From contig JADZDR010000022.1 of NCBI GenBank assembly GCA_020850945.1, positions 1-64,000 on the forward strand: a stretch of DNA of 64,000 nt, written 5' to 3'. The first letter of the stretch is position 1. Each line of letters opens with the position of its first letter. The position numbers and the translations under genes are program-made. Of this stretch, positions 26,065 through 34,932 are shown piece by piece. The notes under the pieces are model-generated. The model was not told the origin of the DNA, made no database searches, and saw nothing but the letters and a program-made list of their open reading frames with translations. This stretch comes from Acidimicrobiia bacterium. GTDB taxonomy: Bacteria > Actinomycetota > Acidimicrobiia > UBA2766.

Positions 26065-26723
26065 GAGGCCGGATCGTCGTGGCGTGTCCTGTCGTGCCAC
26101 AGTGCCTCGATCCTATCCGCGACCTCGGTGAGCGTGAGTTCGCTCGTGTCCACCTCGACGGCGTCGGCCGCCGGGCACAGGGGCGAGTCGCTTCGCGACG
26201 AGTCGAGGGTGTCACGCCGTGAGATCTCCCCTTCGACCTCGGCCAGGTCGAGACGTCCCGTCTCGGCCGCCCGCCGCCTCGCCCGCTCCGACACCGCCGC
26301 CACCAGGAACACCTTGAGCGCGGCGTCCGGGAAGACCACCGTCCCGATGTCCCGGCCTTCGACGATCCAGAGGCCCCGCGAGGCCACGCGACGCTGCTGC
26401 TCGCGCATGACGTCCCTGACACCCGTGTGGGCGCTCACGACGGACACAGCGGCCGTGACGTGATCCGAGCGGATCTCGCGCGTGACGTCCTCCCCGTCGA
26501 CGAGCACGCGCCCGTCATGCGTGAGGTCGACCTCGACAGTCGCCGCGATCCTGTTGCAGGCGTCGACATCCGCAGGATCGATGTCCTCGCGCAGGACAGC
26601 CACGGTCACGGCCCGGTACAGGGCGCCGGTGTCGAGGCGCTTGGCGCCGAGGCGATCCGCGAGCGCGGTCGCGACGCTCGTCTTGCCTGCACCCCCCGGA
26701 CCGTCGATCGCGATCACGGTCAC
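26061..26723 (-). CDS. cmk: Cytidylate kinase
   Basis: Phosphorylates CMP/dCMP with ATP. The 220-residue product has the P-loop GPGGAGKTS (8-16), the acceptor-site segment LDTGALYRAVT and the RGLWIVEGRDIGTVVFPDAALKVFL region, with RRDTLDSSRSDSPL in the lid. GTG 26723 overlaps the tyrA stop (GTGA). cmk next to plsC, tyrA and der is frequent in actinobacteria. Confidence 0.95.
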   Translation of the reverse strand: MTVIAIDGPGGAGKTSVATALADRLGAKRLDTGALYRAVTVAVLREDIDPADVDACNRIAATVEVDLTHDGRVLVDGEDVTREIRSDHVTAAVSVVSAHTGVRDVMREQQRRVASRGLWIVEGRDIGTVVFPDAALKVFLVAAVSERARRRAAETGRLDLAEVEGEISRRDTLDSSRSDSPLCPAADAVEVDTSELTLTEVADRIEALWHDRTRHDDPAS

Positions 26724-27817
26724 TCCGCGAGCTCCTCTGTGTGGACGGGGTAGCCCTTCGCGGCGAGAACGGCCCGTGCCGTCTCGGCCGCGCCTGCCCC
26801 GACCACATCGAGTGTGAGCAACCCGCCCCCACCCTCGGGGCTGTGGCGCAACTCCACATCCACGATGTTCACGCCTGCCTCCCCCACAGCCGTCGTCACG
26901 TCGGCGAACACCCCCGGTGCGTCTGTGACGACAACGACCACCGCATGGCGGCCCTGCATCTCCGCAGACACCGGCAGGGCATGCCTCCCCGCCTGCGCGC
27001 GTGCGAGGAGGACGCGCAGCCGCTCCCGGTCGTCGAGGGAGTCCCGGAACTCGGCGAGCGCGTCGCTGTAGTCGTCGAGCATCGCCCGCACGGCGCTCGC
27101 GTTCTCGTGCAGGATGTCCTCCCACACGTGGGGGTCACCCGCCGCGATACGCGTCATGTCGCGAAACCCTCCTGCCGCCATGCGGAGAACGGGCGGAGCC
27201 TCCGCGGCATGCCGGGACGCCACGTTCATCAGCGACGACGAGGCGACCTGGGGGAGGTGGCTCACGACGGCGACGACGGCATCGTGCACGTCGGGATCGA
27301 GAGTGAGGGGCGCGGCCCCTGTGGCCGAGGCGAGCCTGTGCACCGCCGCCACCGCTTCCGGATCGGACTCGGCGGTCGGTGTGATCGCCCAGCAGGCGTT
27401 CACGAAGAGGCCCGCCGTCGCGGCTTCGAATCCGTGCTGCTCCGAGCCGGCCATGGGGTGACCGCCGACGAAATGGACTCCCGGCGGGACGAGGGGCACT
27501 GCGCGGCGCACGACCGGGCCCTTCACGGACCCCACGTCGGTTATGACGGCACCGGGCGCGACGCCCGGCAGGGCGGCTTCGACGGCCGGCGCGATCGAGG
27601 ACACGGGAACCGCGACCACGATCATCTCGGCTTCCTCGGCCGCCGCGGCCGCTGACGCGGCGGCGCGGCGCGCGGCGCCGGCAGCCACTGCCTGCATGGC
27701 CCTGTCCGGGGCCGGGTCGAATGCCGCCACGACCTCGTATCCCTCCGCCGCGGCCAGGGCGAGACCGACCGAGCCGCCCACGAGGCCACAGCCGATGAGG
27801 GCGACACGCACCGTCAT
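26720..27817 (-). CDS. tyrA: Prephenate dehydrogenase
   Basis: NAD(P)-dependent step of tyrosine biosynthesis (prephenate to 4-hydroxyphenylpyruvate). The 365-residue product has the dinucleotide motif IGCGLVGGSVGLAL, DVGSVKG, the substrate-binding VGGHPMAGSEQHG, and VSHLPQVASSSLMNV. A C-terminal ACT domain (VVVTDAPGVFADVTTAVGEAGVNIVDVELRHS, about 290-365) suggests allosteric control by tyrosine. Together with aroH just upstream (4-nt ATGA overlap) it completes chorismate-to-arogenate-side chemistry. Confidence 0.94.
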   Translation of the reverse strand: MTVRVALIGCGLVGGSVGLALAAAEGYEVVAAFDPAPDRAMQAVAAGAARRAAASAAAAAEEAEMIVVAVPVSSIAPAVEAALPGVAPGAVITDVGSVKGPVVRRAVPLVPPGVHFVGGHPMAGSEQHGFEAATAGLFVNACWAITPTAESDPEAVAAVHRLASATGAAPLTLDPDVHDAVVAVVSHLPQVASSSLMNVASRHAAEAPPVLRMAAGGFRDMTRIAAGDPHVWEDILHENASAVRAMLDDYSDALAEFRDSLDDRERLRVLLARAQAGRHALPVSAEMQGRHAVVVVVTDAPGVFADVTTAVGEAGVNIVDVELRHSPEGGGGLLTLDVVGAGAAETARAVLAAKGYPVHTEELAE

Positions 27818-28182
27818 GCGTCGCCGGCCAGGTCGGGTCGCAGTCTCTGCGCGTCCCGCAGGTAGACGTGCTGCACATCCGACCGTGTGCCGTGCACCTC
27901 GGCATGCACGAGACAGCGCACGCACAGGGGCATCGCCCCGGGCACCGCCATCTCGGTGGCGCACAGGAGGGGGATCTGCGTGTGGCCGAGGTCACGGACC
28001 GCCATCGCCGGGAACTCGGCTGTGACGTCCGGTGTCGCCGTGAACATGATGCTCACGACGTCGTCGGGGTGAAGGGCGTTGCGCTCGAACACCGCCTCGA
28101 CGAGCTCTCGCGTGCGCCGCACGACCTCGTCCCGGCTGTCTGAGTCCAGTGTCGTTGCCCCTCGGATTGCGGCCAGTGGCAT
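27814..28182 (-). CDS. aroH: Chorismate mutase (AroH type)
   Basis: Monofunctional chorismate mutase of the trimeric Bacillus-type AroH fold, converting chorismate to prephenate. The 122-residue product shows IRGATTLDSDSRDEVVRRTREL, ALHPDDVVSIMFTATPDVTAEFPA, and ETxAVPGAMPLCVRCLVH-like segments ending with the C-terminal YLRDAQRLRPDL motif. It overlaps tyrA, so the two successive enzymes are translationally coupled. Confidence 0.94.
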   Translation of the reverse strand: MPLAAIRGATTLDSDSRDEVVRRTRELVEAVFERNALHPDDVVSIMFTATPDVTAEFPAMAVRDLGHTQIPLLCATEMAVPGAMPLCVRCLVHAEVHGTRSDVQHVYLRDAQRLRPDLAGDA

Positions 28183-28224
28183 GCGCCGGTCACCCCTCCT
28201 GTCAGTGCGGCCCGCCCGTGGATC

Positions 28225-29049
28225 TCATGCTCGTCTTCCACGCCGTGCCGGTGCCTCGGAGGCCGCGAGGGTACCCGCGCGGCGTCGCCTCCTCTTGTTG
28301 GGGGTGACGGTGGCGCTCTCGAGTGCGGTGACCTCGGCCTGGGAGAGGCGCCGCCACTTGCCGGGTGCGAGCTTGTCGTCACGGATCGGCCCGATCGCCA
28401 CGCGTACGAGTCGGCGCACAGGATGGCCTACCGCGTCGAGAAGGCGGCGCACGATCCGGTTCCGCCCCTCGGAGATCACCACTTCGACGAGCGTCGATGC
28501 CTTGCGGCGGGCGAGGATCCGCACGCGTATCGGGTTGGCCGGCCCGTCCGCGAGCTGTACGCCGGCTCGGAGCCTCCGCAGCGTCGCATCGCGGATGACC
28601 CCGTCCACGGTCGCGACGTAGGTCTTCTCCAGCTCCCAGCGGGGATGCGCGACCCGCTCGGACAGGTCGCCGTCGTTGGTGAGCAGGATCAGCCCTTCCG
28701 TGTCCCGGTCGAGGCGCCCCACGGGAAAGACACGCGGCTGCGCCGGAACCAGTGACGTGACCGTCGGTCTCCCCGCCTCGTCCTTCGTGGTCGTGACGTG
28801 CCCGCGGGGCTTGTTCAGCAGATAGACAAGCGTGCGGGTCGGTGGGCGCACTCTCACGCCGTCGACTTCGACGCTCTGCGCGCGGGGGTCGGCCGTGTCA
28901 CCGAGGCATGCTTCGTGCCCGTCCACGGTGACGCGGCCTGCCCGGATCATCTCCTCGCAGGCGCGCCGCGAGCCGAGGCCGGCTGCCGCCATGATCTTCT
29001 GGATGCGCTGCCCCGTCCGTGGCGGACTCCGGTCCTCGCTGCTCGTCAC
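28225..29049 (-). CDS. rluB: Ribosomal large-subunit pseudouridine synthase (RluB/RsuA type)
   Basis: RNA modification enzyme of 274 residues. An S4 domain (RIQKIMAAAGLGSRRACEEMIRAGRVTVDG, about 15-44) precedes the RsuA-family catalytic core with GRLDRDTEGLILLTNDG, catalytic Asp114, and YVATVDG and EGRNRIVRRLL. The C-terminal tail is Arg-rich. GTG 29049 overlaps the scpB stop (GTGA). In actinobacteria, this gene downstream of scpA-scpB is typical. Confidence 0.93.
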   Translation of the reverse strand: MTSSEDRSPPRTGQRIQKIMAAAGLGSRRACEEMIRAGRVTVDGHEACLGDTADPRAQSVEVDGVRVRPPTRTLVYLLNKPRGHVTTTKDEAGRPTVTSLVPAQPRVFPVGRLDRDTEGLILLTNDGDLSERVAHPRWELEKTYVATVDGVIRDATLRRLRAGVQLADGPANPIRVRILARRKASTLVEVVISEGRNRIVRRLLDAVGHPVRRLVRVAIGPIRDDKLAPGKWRRLSQAEVTALESATVTPNKRRRRRAGTLAASEAPARRGRRA

Positions 29050-29681
29050 GAGCGCTGCAGGTCGCGGCGCAGAGCTGCGATGCGGTCCTTCACGCGGGCG
29101 GCGAGCTCGCCGTCCGCGGGTTCCTGCCCGCCCAGGACCGCGTCGAAGTCGGCGACATCACCGGCGGCCGGGACGAAATCGGCGAGGGGCGGCAGATCGT
29201 CGATGGTCTTGAGGCCGAGGCGCTCGAGGAAGGCCCGCGTCGTCCCATACAGTGTCGCCTGCCCCGGCCCCGGATCGGCGCCGACGGGTTCGACGAGGCC
29301 GCGCAGGACGAGTGTCCGCATCACGGCGTCGCTGTTCACGCCGCGCAGCTCGGCGACCTGGCCGCGACTCACCGGCTGGCGGTAGGCGACTATCGCCAGC
29401 GTCTCGAGGGCCGCCTTCGAGAGCCGCGGGTTCTCGTCGGCGAGCACGAATCGCTCCACATAGGGGGCGCTGTCGGGATGGCTGTAGTACCGCCAACCAC
29501 CCGCGACTTCACGCAGGCAGAAGCCGCTCGCCCGTTCCTCGTAGACACGGGCGAGGGCGGCGAGTCCCTCCCGCACCTCGGCCACGGGGAGCTCGAGGAC
29601 CTGGGCGAGGAGGCCTGCCGGCACGGGTTCCTCGGCTACGAGGAGGATCGCCTCGACATGACGCACCGATTCGGGGTTCAC
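29046..29681 (-). CDS. scpB: Segregation and condensation protein B
   Basis: Winged-helix partner of ScpA in the SMC condensin complex. The 211-residue product has VEAILLVAEEPVPAGLLAQVLELP, LREVAGGWRYYSHPD and LSKAALETLAIVAYRQPVSRGQVAELRGVNSD, the signature region. GTG 29681 has a GGGAGGGGGG leader and overlaps the scpA stop. The frame stays open to 29795 but without family similarity. Confidence 0.95.
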   Translation of the reverse strand: MNPESVRHVEAILLVAEEPVPAGLLAQVLELPVAEVREGLAALARVYEERASGFCLREVAGGWRYYSHPDSAPYVERFVLADENPRLSKAALETLAIVAYRQPVSRGQVAELRGVNSDAVMRTLVLRGLVEPVGADPGPGQATLYGTTRAFLERLGLKTIDDLPPLADFVPAAGDVADFDAVLGGQEPADGELAARVKDRIAALRRDLQRS

Positions 29682-30592
29682 AACACCCCCCTCCCGACAG
29701 ACACGGTCGCTGCTGAATCCGGCCCGGTGGGAGATGGCCCCGCACCTGCAGGGATCTCGCCGAGACGGCCCGCCACGTCCGAGGACGGTGCCCAACCGTC
29801 CTCACCGATCCATGTGAGCACGATGTCATCCGTGGGTGAGTCCTGCTCGACCCGGACCACACCGGCCATGAGCAGCTCGAGGACGGCGAGGAAGTGGACG
29901 ACGGCTTCGAGCATCGTCTTGTGCCGGCACAGCGCCCGGTAGCTCGCGGTACGCACGCGGGGCAGGATGGCGGCGAGCTCGACGATGGTCGCGCGCAGGG
30001 AGACCTTGATCGGCTCGACATGGGCCATGACGGGCACGGTCTCGTCCTCACGGTTGAGGGCCGCCGCGGCGAGGCGCGCAAGGTCCGTGATCGTGACCTG
30101 GCGCAGGAGGTCGGGTACGACGTTGCTGACGGCCTCCTCGGGCTGCACCGCGCGGGGCACGTAACGCGTTCCGTCCTCCAACGATTCACACAAGACCTCG
30201 GCCACCTCCGCGAACGTGCGGGCACCGATGAGCCGCCACAGCAAGGTGTCGCGCTCTGCGTCGGCAAGCAGATCCTCGTCGATCTCGGGCATCTCGCCCA
30301 GAGGCAGGAGCCACTGCGTCTTGAGATGGAGGAGAGTGGCCGCGACGAGCAGGAACCTGCTGGCAGCATCGAGATCGAGCTGCGTCACGCTGTTCACGGT
30401 GGTGAGGTAGTCGTCGACGATGGCTGCGACCGAGACCGCCGTGATCTCCATCTTCCGTGCGCGGATGAGCTCGAGGAGGAGGTCGATCGGCCCGTCGAAG
30501 TCCTCCACGCGGACGCGCGGTCCGGCGCAGCCCGTCGGTGTGGTGGTCACCTCCACCTCGGCAGGCAAGCTCGCGTGCTCCGGGACGGTCAC
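29678..30592 (-). CDS. scpA: Segregation and condensation protein A
   Basis: Kleisin subunit of the bacterial condensin. The 304-residue product has the N-terminal kleisin motif VRVEDFDGPIDLLLELIRARKMEITAVSVAAIVDDYL, FLLVAATLLHLKTQWLLP, and a C-terminal winged helix (TMLEAVVHFLAVLELLMAGVVRVEQDSP). GTG 30592 overlaps the trpS stop by GTGA. smc itself is elsewhere. Confidence 0.95.
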   Translation of the reverse strand: MTVPEHASLPAEVEVTTTPTGCAGPRVRVEDFDGPIDLLLELIRARKMEITAVSVAAIVDDYLTTVNSVTQLDLDAASRFLLVAATLLHLKTQWLLPLGEMPEIDEDLLADAERDTLLWRLIGARTFAEVAEVLCESLEDGTRYVPRAVQPEEAVSNVVPDLLRQVTITDLARLAAAALNREDETVPVMAHVEPIKVSLRATIVELAAILPRVRTASYRALCRHKTMLEAVVHFLAVLELLMAGVVRVEQDSPTDDIVLTWIGEDGWAPSSDVAGRLGEIPAGAGPSPTGPDSAATVSVGRGVL

Positions 30593-31617
30593 AGCCTGAT
30601 CCCCCTCCTCACTCGCTCGATCGTCTTCGTGGCGACGGGCCGCACGCGCCGCGCGCCTTCGGCGAGGATGTCGCCTATCTCGTCCTCGCCGAGCTCGGCT
30701 TTGCGGGTCCGGATCGGATCGAGCATCGCGTTCACGTTCTGAGCGAGCTCGGCCTTGCACGCCACGCAGCCCCGCTCGCCCGCCCGGCACTCCGCATCGA
30801 CGACAGCGACATCCGCGGCGGGCGTGAACAGCCCGTGCAGGGCGAACACGCTGCAGATCTCGGGCCGGCCCGGATCCTTGAGCCGGATCTTCTCGGGATC
30901 CGTGATGTACTGGCGCAGCTTCTCGGCAACGGTCTCGGCCGCATCGTCGAGGAACACGGCGTTGCCGTAGGACTTCGACATCTTGCGCCCGTCCCACCCG
31001 AGGACACGGGCACCGCCGCTGACGAGCGCCGACGGCTCGAGGAGGAGACCTTCCCCGTAGATGTGCGCGAGGCGCCGCACGATCTCGCGTGCGATCTCGA
31101 GATGCGGCAACTGGTCCTCCCCGACCGGTACGACCTCGCCGTCCACGAGCGTGATGTCAGCCGTCTGGAGGACCGGGTAGCCGAGGTTGCCGATCGTGTT
31201 GATCTGGCGTGTGCTCAGCTCGCGGAGCTGCTCCTTGTGCGTCGGGTTCCGCTCGAGCCAGCCGAGTGGGGTGATCATGGACAGGTAGAGGTTGAGCTCA
31301 GCAACCTCGGGCAGGTCGCTCTGGCGGTAGATCGTGGCCCGCTCGGGTTCGAGTCCGGCCGCGACCAGGTCGGCCACGAGCTCCACCACGTTGGCATGCA
31401 GGTCGGAGGTGTCCTCGTACCCGGACGTGAGTGCGTGCCAGTCGGCGACGAAGAAGTAGCACTCGTTCGTCTCCTGCAAGGCGAGGTTGGCCTGGATGTT
31501 GCCCAGCAGGTGGCCGAGGTGCAGCTTTCCCGTGGGTCGGTACCCCGTGAGAACACGCCGCCCGCGCGCATCCGCTGGTGAGGACAGCACTGCCGGCAGC
31601 GATGAGGTGGGGTTCAC
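30589..31617 (-). CDS. trpS: Tryptophanyl-tRNA synthetase
   Basis: Class I synthetase charging tRNA-Trp. From GTG 31617 there are 342 residues. The HIGH motif is in YRPTGKLHLGHLLG, KMSKS is KMSKSYGNAVFL, and Trp-pocket segments such as NLYLSMITPLGWLERNP are present. No good Shine-Dalgarno precedes any candidate (GTG 31617, GTG 31590), and the frame is open to 31758, but the extra N-terminal residues are unlike TrpS and read through the palindrome. First gene of the scpA-scpB-rluB operon. Confidence 0.93.
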   Translation of the reverse strand: MNPTSSLPAVLSSPADARGRRVLTGYRPTGKLHLGHLLGNIQANLALQETNECYFFVADWHALTSGYEDTSDLHANVVELVADLVAAGLEPERATIYRQSDLPEVAELNLYLSMITPLGWLERNPTHKEQLRELSTRQINTIGNLGYPVLQTADITLVDGEVVPVGEDQLPHLEIAREIVRRLAHIYGEGLLLEPSALVSGGARVLGWDGRKMSKSYGNAVFLDDAAETVAEKLRQYITDPEKIRLKDPGRPEICSVFALHGLFTPAADVAVVDAECRAGERGCVACKAELAQNVNAMLDPIRTRKAELGEDEIGDILAEGARRVRPVATKTIERVRRGIRL

Positions 31618-31697
31618 GGGGCCCGATCGTAGTGGTGGCTGCGTCGCACATCTCGCTTTTCGAGGTCTCGCGGCTGCGACACGCACACCCTCACGTG

Positions 31698-31743
31698 GTC
31701 TGGGTACCTGAGCGGCGATATATCGCCGCTCAGGTACCCAGAC
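31698..31743. repeat. Perfect 46-bp palindrome upstream of trpS
   Basis: Twenty-three bases on each side of the centre at 31720/31721 pair without mismatch and without a loop; arms begin GTCTGGGTACCT and meet at GATATATC. Outer imperfect extensions (CGTGG at 31694, CCACG at 31755) flank it. It lies in the 201-nt gap between the J-domain-like gene and trpS, both on the minus strand. No T-run follows either end, so a classical intrinsic terminator is doubtful. Candidates: dimeric-regulator operator, mRNA leader hairpin, or a site for DNA cruciform binding. Confidence 0.9.
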
Positions 31744-31818
31744 AGACGGAATCACCACGCGGATGGTGAGACATCCGTTCTGAACGAGGCCGAGTCAATC
31801 GAGCGCACCCGACTCCCC

Positions 31819-32787
31819 TCAGGCGCCGTGCCAGTAGCCGACGAGCTTCCAGGCGTCCCCGTCCGTGCGGAACTCGAGGTCGTCGATCAGATCGGCCGGT
31901 ACGGCCACGGCGCAGCGCGACTGGCCGGTGCCGGGACCGCCGCCCAGATCACATGTGACGTTACGGGCCGCGAGCTGCACCTCCCCGTCTGTCACTGACG
32001 TGTCCGTGAGGCGGAGGAGTATGTCCTGCACCTCCACGGGACGTGCGCGGGGGTGGACGAAGGTGTGCTGCCAGGCCGGGCCCGTCGGGTTCTCACGTGC
32101 CGTCGCGATGAAGTCGGCCGCGTAGGGCGCGGCACCGAGGGTGATGTCCGACGGAGGCGTGGCCGTGTCGCCGGGGCGGGTCGGAACCGGCCGTACCCCC
32201 GGAGCCGGCGGCGCCGTTGTCCCCGGCGTGTCGATGCGTGACCCTCCCGAACCCACGTCCCTGGTGAGGGCGACGACCGCGAGCGCGAGGAGGCAGGCCA
32301 CGACGAGGGCCGCGACCAGGAGCCAGCGTCCTTCGGCAGGTGTCCACCGTGGGGTGGCAGGGACGTGCACGCGGGACACGTGCCCGCTACGAGGCGGCCA
32401 CGCTGTGGCGGCCCCTGCAGACGGCGTGTGGGATGCGGCGCTCCCCCCTCGACCAGTTGCAGGACCCCGGCCTCCCGCGGCAGCCCCCTTCCGGCCTGCA
32501 CTCGGGGGCTGCGCCGGGCGGGCCCCGTTCCGCGCGCCGGCCGGCCTCAACCCGTCGGGGAACCCCCGGTCCAGGGCCTCGATCAGCGTCTGCTTCGCCT
32601 CGTTGATCGCCTTCGTGCGTTCCTCGGCAACCGCCTTCAGGCTCGCCTCGACCGTATCGGGATGCGTGACCCGCAGGGCGGCCTTCCAGGCGGCGACGAC
32701 GCCGCTGCGTCCGGTCTCACCGTTGACCCCCAGCACACGCCGGGCGGCAGCGACCTCGGCGGTGCTCGGGGGAAGTCGACGTGGCAT
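31819..32787 (-). CDS. J-domain-like membrane protein
   Basis: A 322-residue protein with an N-terminal DnaJ-like segment (STAEVAAARRVLGVNGETGRSGVVAAWKAALRVTHPDTVEASLKAVAEERTKAINEAKQTL). The HPD tripeptide of J-domains is at 42-44. A Pro/Gly/Ala-rich linker leads to one membrane helix (about 154-174) and an extracytoplasmic domain (about 200-322) with a Cys pair. The architecture suggests a cytoplasmic co-chaperone module tethered to the membrane; partner and role are unknown. Divergent from hemF. Confidence 0.75.
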   Translation of the reverse strand: MPRRLPPSTAEVAAARRVLGVNGETGRSGVVAAWKAALRVTHPDTVEASLKAVAEERTKAINEAKQTLIEALDRGFPDGLRPAGARNGARPAQPPSAGRKGAAAGGRGPATGRGGSAASHTPSAGAATAWPPRSGHVSRVHVPATPRWTPAEGRWLLVAALVVACLLALAVVALTRDVGSGGSRIDTPGTTAPPAPGVRPVPTRPGDTATPPSDITLGAAPYAADFIATARENPTGPAWQHTFVHPRARPVEVQDILLRLTDTSVTDGEVQLAARNVTCDLGGGPGTGQSRCAVAVPADLIDDLEFRTDGDAWKLVGYWHGA

Positions 32788-32831
32788 CAGAGGCCTCGGT
32801 GATAGGGGGACTGGCCTGCCACACTCCTGGC

Positions 32832-33716
32832 ATGGACGATCACCTCTTCGACCGCATGCGCGAGTTCACCTCCGCCCTCCAAGACGACATCTGCGCCGCT
32901 CTTTCGGAGTGCGACGGTGCCGCAGCCTTCGAGGAGCTCGTCTGGGAAAGGCCGGGTGGCGGCGGGGGCCGGGCCCGGATCATCCAGGGTGGCGACGTCA
33001 TCGAGCGGGGCGGCGTGAACGCCTCTGTCGTCCACGGGCCTCTCCCCCCCGGACTCGGGGACGAACTGCCAGGTCAGGGGGCCACGTTCCGGGCGGCAGG
33101 GATCTCCGTCGTGCTCCACCCGCTGAACCCGAAGGCCCCGTCCGTGCACGCGAACTTCCGACGCATCGAACGCGGCGAGACCGCGTGGTACGGAGGCGGC
33201 GCCGACCTCACACCCCACTACCTCTTCGAGGACGACGCGCGTCATTTCCACGGGGTCTGGAAGGCCGTCTGCGATCGGCATGCCCTCGCCGACCATGCGG
33301 CGTGGAAGCAGGCATGCGACGACTACTTCTACGTCGCGCACAGGCGCGAGCACCGCGGGATCGGTGGCATCTTCTTCGATCACGTCATGGGAGACGAGCA
33401 TGGCGGGGCAGACCTCGTCGAGGACGCGGGCCGAGCCTTCGTCGAAGCCTACGTCCCCATCATGCGTCGCCGCGCGTCGTCGCCCTGGTCGGAGGAGGAG
33501 CGCATGTGGCAACTCGTGCGACGCGGCCGATACGTCGAGTTCAACCTCGTCTACGACCGGGGGACCGCCTTCGGCCTGCGCACCGAGGGGAACGTCGAGG
33601 CGATCCTCATGTCCCTGCCGGACCCGGTTCGCTGGGTCTACGCGCCCGAGCCGGAATCCGACTCGTGGGAGGCGCGCACCCTCGACGTCCTGCGCAATCC
33701 CCGCAACTGGGTGTGA
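32832..33716 (+). CDS. hemF: Oxygen-dependent coproporphyrinogen III oxidase
   Basis: Aerobic heme biosynthesis enzyme decarboxylating coproporphyrinogen III. The 294-residue product has the HemF landmarks GGGGGRARIIQGGDVIERGGVNASVVHG, PKAPSVHANFRRIE, TAWYGGGADLTPHYLFEDDARHFH and GIGGIFFDHVMGD, and a C-terminal EFNLVYDRGTAFGLRTEGNVEAILMSLPD. ATG 32832 is selected because family similarity starts there. Length is normal. Confidence 0.95.
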   Translation: MDDHLFDRMREFTSALQDDICAALSECDGAAAFEELVWERPGGGGGRARIIQGGDVIERGGVNASVVHGPLPPGLGDELPGQGATFRAAGISVVLHPLNPKAPSVHANFRRIERGETAWYGGGADLTPHYLFEDDARHFHGVWKAVCDRHALADHAAWKQACDDYFYVAHRREHRGIGGIFFDHVMGDEHGGADLVEDAGRAFVEAYVPIMRRRASSPWSEEERMWQLVRRGRYVEFNLVYDRGTAFGLRTEGNVEAILMSLPDPVRWVYAPEPESDSWEARTLDVLRNPRNWV

Positions 33717-33775
33717 GATCCTGCCCACCCGCGCGGTACCGGCCGGCCGTGGCGGGCCGAGTACGCTCGACACAC

Positions 33776-34870
33776 ATGCCTGCCGACCCACCTCCGGCGC
33801 AGCACGACGAGCCGCTCCCGGCGCCGGGCCACGACCCGCTGCGACTCGATGCGCGCACGCAGCGCGTCGCCCAGTGGTTCATCGCCGCCCTCGTGATCGG
33901 CGGTCTCACATGGTTCGTCGCCTCGAACTGGGACGACTTCGTGCATGCCGACTGGGAGATCGACCTCACGGCATTCTCGATCGCCTTGGTCCTGTACCTC
34001 CTGTCAGAGGGGATGCGTCCCTTCGCGTGGCGCCAACTCATGCACAGTGCCGGCACCCGGGCCCCCGTACCGCAGACGCTGTTCGTCTGGTTCAGCGTCG
34101 AACCCACGCAGTACCTGCCCATACCCGTCGGTCCGTTCATCGGCCGCTTCGTCCTCGCCGATCGTGTGGGCCTCTCCCCCGCCGTCGCGATCGTCACGCT
34201 CGCCTACGAGTGGACGATGCTCATCCTCCTCCCCGTGGTCGTCGCCTACCCGGCCCTCATCTGGATCGCGATCAAGGTCGCACCCGAGTACCGCTGGTCC
34301 GTCTACGTGGTCGCCGCATTCCTCCTCCTCTTCGGCTGGTCCATGCTGCGCCGAGGCGGCATCTCACGCACGATCTCGGACATGATGCGGGGATTCGACG
34401 CGAGGGACGAGGGCCGCATGGCCGAGGCCCGGGCCGAGATGCAGGGAGTGGCGATCCCCCGCCGCGCGCTGATCGCGCCGGCCGTCGTGACCTTCGTCTC
34501 CTTCCTCGTCCGTGTCACTGCAGCAGGCGTCCTCCTCGGATCGCTCACGCCGATTCCCTGGTGGCAGACGCCGTTCTACGGCCTCGTGTTCGCTGCCGGG
34601 GCGACGATGCCGTTCGGGCGGTTCGGCACGCGGGAGGCGTTCATCATCGCCGGCTTGAGTGCACTCGGTGTCGGCACAGGCCCCGCCACGGTCGCAGCGA
34701 TCACGAGCCGGGCACTCGGACTCCTCGCCTCTCTGCTCCTCCTCGGCCTGAGCGTCCTCCTCGGCGGCGCGAAGCGCCCCCCCCCCCCCGACGCCGCCGA
34801 CGGGGACGCCGAACCGCCCCCGCAGGCGCCGCTCCCCCTCGACACGACCCGCGAATCCCTCGCCGAGTGA
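33776..34870 (+). CDS. Flippase-like / LPG-synthase-type membrane protein
   Basis: A 364-residue integral membrane protein from ATG 33776 with six to eight predicted hydrophobic segments. Segments such as ALVLYLLSEGMRPFAWRQLM, YLPIPVGPFIGRFVLADRVGLSPAVAIVT and GATMPFGRFGTREAFIIAGLSALG match the UPF0104/lysylphosphatidylglycerol-synthase transmembrane family (flippase-like). The soluble lysyl-transferase domain is absent. The proline-rich C-terminus is cytoplasmic. The substrate is unknown. Confidence 0.82.
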   Translation: MPADPPPAQHDEPLPAPGHDPLRLDARTQRVAQWFIAALVIGGLTWFVASNWDDFVHADWEIDLTAFSIALVLYLLSEGMRPFAWRQLMHSAGTRAPVPQTLFVWFSVEPTQYLPIPVGPFIGRFVLADRVGLSPAVAIVTLAYEWTMLILLPVVVAYPALIWIAIKVAPEYRWSVYVVAAFLLLFGWSMLRRGGISRTISDMMRGFDARDEGRMAEARAEMQGVAIPRRALIAPAVVTFVSFLVRVTAAGVLLGSLTPIPWWQTPFYGLVFAAGATMPFGRFGTREAFIIAGLSALGVGTGPATVAAITSRALGLLASLLLLGLSVLLGGAKRPPPPDAADGDAEPPPQAPLPLDTTRESLAE

Positions 34871-34932
34871 CCGGTCCGCCACACAGGAAATCGAGGCGGC
34901 GAACTGGAAGTTTTCCCCATCCGAGTGCCAGG

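Noticed and set aside
32141-33775. Long N-terminal extension of the flippase-like gene
   Set aside because: It overlaps hemF and the J-domain gene antisense; membrane-protein similarity begins after ATG 33776.
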